A stretch of DNA of 64,000 bases, from assembly GCF_023078275.1 (NCBI RefSeq), contig NC_062971.1, forward strand, positions 7,440,001 through 7,504,000. The letters run 5' to 3'. This document shows positions 57,719 to 64,000 of this stretch, one piece after another; within the stretch, counting starts at the first letter, position 1, and the number at the start of each line of letters is the position of its first letter. The translations under genes and the position numbers were made by a program. Below the pieces are notes generated by a model. The model ran no database searches and was not told the origin of the DNA. It saw only the letters and a list, made by a program, of their open reading frames with translations. Source of the DNA: Leguminivora glycinivorella (Eukaryota > Arthropoda > Insecta > Lepidoptera > Tortricidae).

Positions 57719-57839
57719 TGTAGTGTATAGGTGTCTCGAGTACATATGGCAGTCGGTGTCCGAGTGCGATAGAGGACGGACGTGCGGTGTGTATTGGCGA
57801 GCCAATCCAATGTATATAGTGTAATAGCATGACATTACA
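57719..57839 (+). repeat. 5' LTR
   Basis: 121 bp, TG...CA ends, identical by eye to 63044-63164. Contains gtgtattggcgagccaatcc and a TATA-like tgtatatagtgtaatag. Confidence 0.88.
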
Positions 57840-58245
57840 AGTGGCGACGAGGATAAAAGCAAGTACTTACCACGTGAATCTAGTATTCGGAAAAGATGGG
57901 ATAGAAACATAAGTAACATAACGTGAACATAACCTATAAAATCGAGTAACGATGCGCCATGATGCACCGTTATCTTTTTGTAAACAGGTTTGGTTACCTG
58001 CCGTTTTAAATTACTGGCATTCTTAGTAGTTTCGGAACGTAATGAAGCTAAACGAAAGTGTTCATTAAATACTACAAAGCGAAATGATTATAACGGCAGT
58101 TTTTCAAGAATTAAGTCAAAACCAAATAAAAATAAATGAAATTTTATTTCTTTCAACCGTGCGAATATAAACCTTAAGCAGGTAACCGAACGATGCAATT
58201 AATAAAACGTTTGAGGTAATTGACAACATACGGCCAGCCTTCCTA

Positions 58246-58546
58246 GGCAGCGTTCCCACTTATGCGTCGCGTGTCTCGGGGCGCGCAAAGGGCGTCCGCG
58301 CCACGCCACCTGAGTGTAATTCAAAAAGCGCCTCCTCAGTACATTTTGTATAGGAAGGATGTAAGGCGCGCCGCCAAGCGGCGCGGCGCGCGCCCCGCCG
58401 CCGCCACGCCACCTGGGGCGCGTCTTACGTCTTTCCTATACAAAATGTACTGAGGAGACGTTTTTTGAATTACACTTAAGCGGCGTGGCGCGGACGCCCC
58501 TTGCGCGCCCCGAGACACGCGACGCATAAGTGGGAACGCTGCCCTA
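58246..58546. mobile_element. GC-rich foldback MITE inside the LTR element
   Basis: cagcgttcccacttatgcgt and acgcataagtgggaacgctg are perfect ends; arms extend through gcgtccgcgccacgcc and acattttgtataggaa for about 130 bp each. Confidence 0.82.
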
Positions 58547-59760
58547 GATTGTCATGCCTATACAGGTGTTGGTGTGTGGCTCCTACCTACCTAGTAAACG
58601 GTTTGGTTACCTAGATTGCAAAATGTTTTTAGGTACCAAAATGTTATTTGAGTTTATGTGTAGTGGGTTTATAAAATTGATTTATTACATAAATCACAGC
58701 CCGGAATCATTACAATAATTTCCGTCCAACCAAAAGAAATGATATTTATTTTTAATTAGTGAAGTTACCATCTACCTGTTGGTTGGTTTAATACACAAAA
58801 TTATGTGATGTTGCTAAATTTATGAATGGTTAAGCTATTTACCTAAATAAGGCATTTACTTGAATGATAAAATGTTGTACAACCATCACACTTAAATGTC
58901 CTATCGTAGCATTAGTCGATGTAGAGTAAGGTGAAAACCAAAACAAACTAGATAAATACTTACCTAAGTATGCTTACTTACATGGGGGAATTTACGTAAA
59001 AGTAACGTAAGTCACGACTTCATTAAGTGGTTATTTGAACTACTGCTGCAAATGAAAGGATCTATGCATATGTCGGGAAAGTAACACTTATTTAGAGATA
59101 GATTATCACTTGAACGTGAATCTTGAATTGATTGAACATGCCATAAAATCGTACCTAATACTCTTGTCGCGGATTGACTTACGTAAACATTCCTAACGGC
59201 GATTTCGAGCAGTTTTATCTGAGTATTTAATTACTTAAAAACCAGAAAACCAGATGGGTTCACTTTAAGTGCTAAATATACCTACTTAAAATAAATAAAG
59301 AAATATACACCCTGTTGTTATTGGAGTACGTTAACTTTAAAAAAAAGGATCATTACATCAAATACAATTAATTTATCTAAGAAACTAGCGTCGTAATTCT
59401 TGCGGTTATCGAGTTAAAAAAAAAAGTGCTGAACACAACAATTCCTAATGTTATTTGTTTTGACATATGCCGTCAATCACTTGACTCTAACTTGAATGTT
59501 ATTCTTAAGGGTCTCTCACAATAATAAATTAATTTATTATGTATGAAAAGGATGAACATTTTTTATTGCATATTTACCTAAAAGTGATATACAGGATGGT
59601 TCTTGATAATGAACCTAATGACGTGTCAAATTTAACTAAAAAAAAAACACGGTATAGAACAAAAAGACACATTTTTGAAGCACTTATGATAAGCAGTTTC
59701 CATCTGAGTATTAAATTACTTTGTCAGTAAAGTCGGCAGAAAAAAAAAGAGGCATTACAC

Positions 59761-60150
59761 GGAGGTGCAACTCTGTACATTCAATTGTAACGACCATTTA
59801 ATTGGCACCTAAGTACTATGAAATTACAGTACATTTGTGGCTGAAAATAAGGCATTAAATTGCGAATTTGGAAACAGCACATGGAGGTGCACTCTATACA
59901 TTCAATTGTATTGTTTGGTATCGACCATTTAATTGGCATTTAAATACTATGAAATTTTATGCCATTTGTGGCTGAAAATACTTAAAGCATTAAATTGTGA
60001 ATTTGGAAACAGCACATGGAGGTCCACTCTGTACATACAATTGTATTGTTTAGTTTCGACCATTTAATTGGCACTTAAATACTAAGAAATTTTATGCCAT
60101 TTGTGGACAGTGAAAATAAGGCATTAAATTGCGAAGTTGGATACAGCAGA
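59761..60150. repeat. Minisatellite, three units of about 120-135 bp
   Basis: Units start ggaggtgcaactctgtacat (59761), ggaggtgcactctatacatt (59883) and ggaggtccactctgtacata (60018). Each holds caattgta, ccatttaattggca and gcattaaattg. Inside the LTR element interior. Confidence 0.8.
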
Positions 60151-60598
60151 TAATACTGATCATTAAATTGTTATAAACAGTAGTTAAATAGCAATAAGAA
60201 AAAAAAATTCAACATTGAATTGTTGCAAATATCAGCTTAATGATAATAACCTAAACACGAAGTAAATTACGGTTATACTGGTTGAACGTGCGCTTAAATG
60301 ACGCTTAGATCAGATGATAAATACTATCTGAGCCTTCAATTGTCATAATAGTAGATTGACGTCGGTCAATAAATATCATTAAATTGAAACCGAAATAAAT
60401 TACACATATGAAAGAAAAAATACCAAGGCCTCCAGTGCCTGAGAGTCTGAGACAACTACCCCAGTAAAACACTCAAGTACAATGACTGTGTACTTTGAGA
60501 TAGCATAAGTTGAAATATTGTCAATAGAATATATTTTGACTTGTGTTAGTTAGAATCATTAAATTGATTGGGTACAGGTTGCCCCAAGAAAGTCCAGT

Positions 60599-60877
60599 AT
60601 GGCTTCTTAATTGTCGTTGGAGGCATTTGACAGCGAAGGTGATCCTACATCAGTAGGGGTTCGGCGGGAGCGCTGGAAAAGAGCACTCTTTATATACCTA
60701 GATGCCGCTAACGTCAATCAGAGTGAAAAGAGTGAAAAAAAAATAAAGACAGTGCATTGGTTTGACATTGCATTGTATATAAAAAAACACGTACCTAGTG
60801 GTGCAGCTGAATTGAATAAAATTAAGCGAACGCTTGATACATTTCAACAACGCGGAAAAAAAAATACAAGTTGCTAA
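60599..60877 (+). pseudogene. gag-like relic of the LTR retrotransposon
   Basis: After ATG GCT TCT comes a TAA stop, then an open stretch (LEAFDSEGDPTSV, RRERWKRALFIYLDAANV) that resembles the N-terminus of gag proteins of insect Gypsy-type elements. It soon loses similarity and stops at 60877. Located 2.8 kb from the 5' LTR, much further than in a normal element. Confidence 0.6.
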
Positions 60878-61784
60878 CTCTGCTTACCGTCAACAAGGCT
60901 TTGTCAGGTATGGGTGACCTCAAGAGAAAGACATGCCTATTTAAGTTGATCTATGATAGATTTTCAAAGACAATCTACGTCAGTTGAAAATCATTACAAA
61001 AATATATTGGTACTGAAGGTACTCGTTATCAGTTAGGGTAATAGGTACATACTGCAGAGATTCATGTAGGTGAATCTCATATAAGTCAGGTGTCCAGTTA
61101 AAACAAATAAACTAATGGATCTGTGAGCCTCTATTGAACTAATATAGAAAAAAAAAAAGAAAAAAAATGCTGAACTTGTTTGCGTAATTTCACGGGAGGA
61201 TATTGAAATGTGGTCTCTCTTTCGTGAATACATATTAAAGATTTTCCAAGCGAACTAGTAACCTAAGTTTGTAAATTTAAAAAATAAATCTCACTAGTGA
61301 CCTTATTTCGTCTGGTCAAAAAAATGAACAAAAGGACAACAATCAGCGGCTGAATCAGCTTTGTCTGTAGTGATTGTAAAATGTTAAATAATCACAGATT
61401 TCAATGCTTCACGTCAATTATCTAGGTACCTAACTACCTATAATGCACATTATTTAGAGGTTAGGGAACATGATTCTATATATAAATGGATTGATAGACG
61501 GATGTGAAGTTAAGGGTACAACTGAGAGAAATTTGCCTTGTGAATCTAACAAACTCGTCTTGTTGCGTGTTTATCTGTTTGAAACAATAGTATTTTAGTA
61601 AAGGGAATAAATCACAATATTGATGATACAAGTCGAATTTGTACGAACCAAACAACAAGGTCAAACTTGTTAAAATATATTTTATTGAATCAGCTAAACA
61701 TATGTTTAAAACAATATGTGACATGTGCTTTTACAAAATCGACTTGTTGGTTTAAATAAAACATTGGTTCAAAAAAAAAACAAT

Positions 61785-62012
61785 AATAATTCCTCCCACG
61801 AACGCTCCGGCTGTGGAATGAGCTATCTCAAGGTATTCCCGATGAAGTACAGTATGGGGTTCTAAAAAAAAAAAGAAAAAGAGAATACAAGTTTCTAATG
61901 GGTCGGCGACGCGCATGTGACACCCCTTGAGTTGCAGGCGTCCATAGGTTACGGTGACCGCTTTCAATTAGGAGGCCCTATAACTGTTTGCCACCGACGT
62001 GGTATATTAAAA
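61785..62012 (+). mobile_element. LINE 3' end with poly(A)
   Basis: A degenerate RT C-terminal tail (tgtggaatgagctatctcaa; gggtcggcgacgcgcatgtg) continues into gcaggcgtccataggttacg and tttgccaccgacgtggtata, then an A-run. 5'-truncated; inserted in the LTR element interior. Confidence 0.75.
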
Positions 62013-63043
62013 AAAAAAATGTAGAAGGTAGTTACACTTAACAACATCAAACTTGTAGTTGGAATGAAAGAACACGTAGGCGCAATTTTAACAAAAAAAA
62101 ATAGAAATGTTGAACGAACATGAAATCTAGACTACACTGATTTTTGATACACTTATAAATTTATTGATAACCAAGGTATACTGAGTACTAGCTAGGAGCA
62201 CGTATAAACGTAAACTAATGCATAAATCGATGTATAGCGTAATCGCAAATACAGCAATCAATCAATCATTATTTATTTGCAATAAAACATAACTAAATGC
62301 ATGCAAATGCCATCAAGCAATGCAAAGCATTTCTAATCAAGTCATAATTATATTAATTTTAATGCTGACGCGAGAAATGTGCGATGCTTGCATTGTACAA
62401 TTATATTGTATGCTATTGAAGAAAAAAAAAACACTCATATATACATACATACATACAATCACGCCTGTGTCCCATGAAGAGGTAGGCAGAGCACATGAAA
62501 CTATTCAGGTTTCAGCGCCACTCTTGGCAAATAAGGGGTTGAAAGAAAACGAAACTGTGACATCAAACTCAACACTCATATATGTCATATAAATATATAA
62601 AAAAAAAAAATGTACTAATCTAGTTTTCAAAACAGTCTGAATTGAAAAAGGTAACAGATTTAAAGAAGAAAGAATGAGACTGACATCTAGGAATTGTCGT
62701 TAATAAAACACACAAGTATGTTTGAGTATACACTGCAGGTGGTGGTGCAGCGTCCGCTCTGAGTCAACCCTCAGACCGGAATGTCCTAAACATATGACTA
62801 AAGATAGAAAATTAATCCCTAATTATAACACTACTTCACATACAGTACTAAGTGGTAAAGACAGAGATGATCAAGTTAGGAATGACGAAAGTGGGCAGAC
62901 AATTAGAAGAAACGAGTAAATTAAAAAAAAAAAAAAAGATACACGGCACAGCATGGCAAGTATTTGAATTAGAACTAAATTGACCTATCATTTAAATATT
63001 TATAAATAAAAATAAAATAAAAAAAATTAAAACAAGAAAGGGA

Positions 63044-63164
63044 TGTAGTGTATAGGTGTCTCGAGTACATATGGCAGTCGGTGTCCGAGTGCGATAGAGG
63101 ACGGACGTGCGGTGTGTATTGGCGAGCCAATCCAATGTATATAGTGTAATAGCATGACATTACA
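63044..63164 (+). repeat. 3' LTR
   Basis: 121 bp, preceded by a purine tract and followed by the gacgt target duplication. Confidence 0.88.
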
Positions 63165-63177
63165 GACGTGATAACGT

Positions 63178-63338
63178 CTAGAATCGTCCCACGATAAGTT
63201 TGCAATGATTTTCACAGCCTCGCCAGTGCAGATGTTATTTTAAACGTCAAACTTTGATGAAATTATGACGTTTACTTAACCTTGCAGAGGCGGGGCTATT
63301 AAAATCTATGCAGACTTATCGTGGGACGATTCTAATAA
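63178..63338. mobile_element. MITE with agaatcgtcccacgataag ends
   Basis: tagaatcgtcccacgataag and cttatcgtgggacgattcta are perfect inverted ends. The LTR retrotransposon lies nine bases to its left. Confidence 0.8.
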
Positions 63339-63339
63339 C

Positions 63340-64000
63340 TCGTTACTACGGGCAGCATGCACGAAAAAGATGACGTCATTGTCCCGTTTCCCAATATAGC
63401 TTAAGCGCCATCTATTGGCGCGCGTTGGAACTAAGCGGCTGATCGATGCGCTCGGTATGGTTGTAGCGTGTGGCCTGAGTAAAGCACCACAGCTGCGACA
63501 GATGGCGCGCCCGTGTTTATTATTTTTGAGTGTTTGTAATTTAAAAACATGAAAGATTGCATTAAAATAAGCATCTTTTATAGAATGAAGTTGTTTGAAA
63601 AACCTACTTATTTAGGAGTTAGAGCAGTACGAAGTTGCGAATTTTCCCATAGTATTTACTAAGGCGCCAGAGACTTAATAAATTTACGATGATTTTTTTT
63701 ACCAATATAACCTATGTTAATATTGTTAATAATGATAAATCATATAGAACACGTTTAAATAAGGATGTTTTGTTATATAAACTTTTTCTTCTCCATTAAT
63801 ATTTACTGAGATATTAGGGTTCTAAGATTAGTAAATGGCACTAGCACTTTAATAAAATTAACGCAAACGGTCTAGGATACAAAATGACGACTTTTACATA
63901 GGTATGGGTTAGGTTCGTTAGGTATCTTCACACGGCCGAAGGCTCCTATTCTGTGCAGTTTCTGTAATAAGCGGGGCTCCGTCGATATCGCTTTCTGTCT
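63340..64000. other. Right end of window, no gene assigned
   Basis: Unique-looking sequence. Minus-strand 64000 to about 63943 is open (KAISTEPRLLQKLHRIGAFG) before a possible donor at cggccgtgtgaag, but I do not recognise it and cannot call an exon. Confidence 0.35.

Larger units (their letters stand above)
57719..63164 (+). mobile_element. LTR retrotransposon with 121-bp identical LTRs, non-coding interior
   Basis: Two identical 121-bp LTRs (57719-57839 and 63044-63164), each TGTAGTGTATAGG...GACATTACA, are flanked by the 5-bp duplication gacgt (57714-57718; 63165-63169). A candidate primer-binding site gtggcgacgaggata follows the 5' LTR and a purine tract aacaagaaaggga precedes the 3' LTR. 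The 5.2-kb interior holds only a broken gag-like fragment at 60599-60877, a foldback MITE, a minisatellite, other repeats and a LINE 3' end. No protease, RT or integrase is seen. Identical LTRs imply a recent insertion, so a related active element probably supplied proteins. Confidence 0.88.

Noticed and set aside
63943..64000. Minus-strand open stretch with possible donor at the window edge
   Set aside because: Too short and not recognised; could be an exon of a gene beyond the window but cannot be supported.

Overview
The window is nuclear DNA from an insect, almost certainly a moth or butterfly. Reasons: spliced animal genes with short GT-AG exons, an AT-rich background, and dense interspersed elements of types I know from Lepidoptera (tRNA-headed SINEs, a LINE 3' end with its typical gcttaccatcaggcgg block, hairpin MITEs, CAGA-rich repeats). 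All gene models are read by eye from exon homology, splice sites and reading-frame phase; no search was run.

Four host genes are supported. (1) MSH6, minus strand, 23040 to beyond base 1: the mismatch-recognition subunit of MutSalpha. Thirteen exons, consistent in phase, give the first 618 codons; the ATPase end lies outside. (2) GMPPB, minus strand, 38627-27886: mannose-1-phosphate guanylyltransferase beta, six exons, 369 codons. (3) SUCLG1, the mitochondrial succinyl-CoA ligase alpha subunit, plus strand, 45088-53421, five exons, 330 codons. (4) An intronless KH-domain DEAD-box helicase of DDX43 type, minus strand, 57280-55139, 713 codons, convergent with SUCLG1. The genes serve separate housekeeping pathways (DNA repair, GDP-mannose supply, TCA cycle, RNA remodelling) and show no sign of joint function.

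The most striking structure is inside MSH6. The 140-bp exon 7, whose product lies in the N-terminal mismatch-binding half, is repeated in 13 tandem copies (14197-16906) at a 174-bp period. Five copies are full length and open (one has lost its donor), one is open with a 42-bp in-frame deletion, and seven carry stops. The 140-bp length is not a multiple of three and the spacers between adjacent copies are only 34 bp, so adjacent copies cannot readily be spliced together; yet 174 is a multiple of three, so read-through stays in frame. A block of the array with a SINE inside it was duplicated again.

Most of the remainder is mobile DNA, often nested. Elements with ends and target duplications visible by eye are: a P-superfamily-like element carrying a THAP first exon (2592-3725); three hAT-type elements (17536-17901, 32725-34145, 39607-42426), the last holding a fourth hAT-type element (40418-41144) that itself holds another repeat; a CR1/Jockey-type LINE (8209-11809) inserted in a large foldback; and an LTR retrotransposon with identical 121-bp LTRs but almost no coding capacity (57719-63164). 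A foldback at about 3959-5743 has arms built of subrepeats. Two further THAP first exons lie at 24.7-25.5 kb, one apparently able to splice to an exon derived from ribosomal protein L38. GMPPB also shows decayed tandem copies of one exon.
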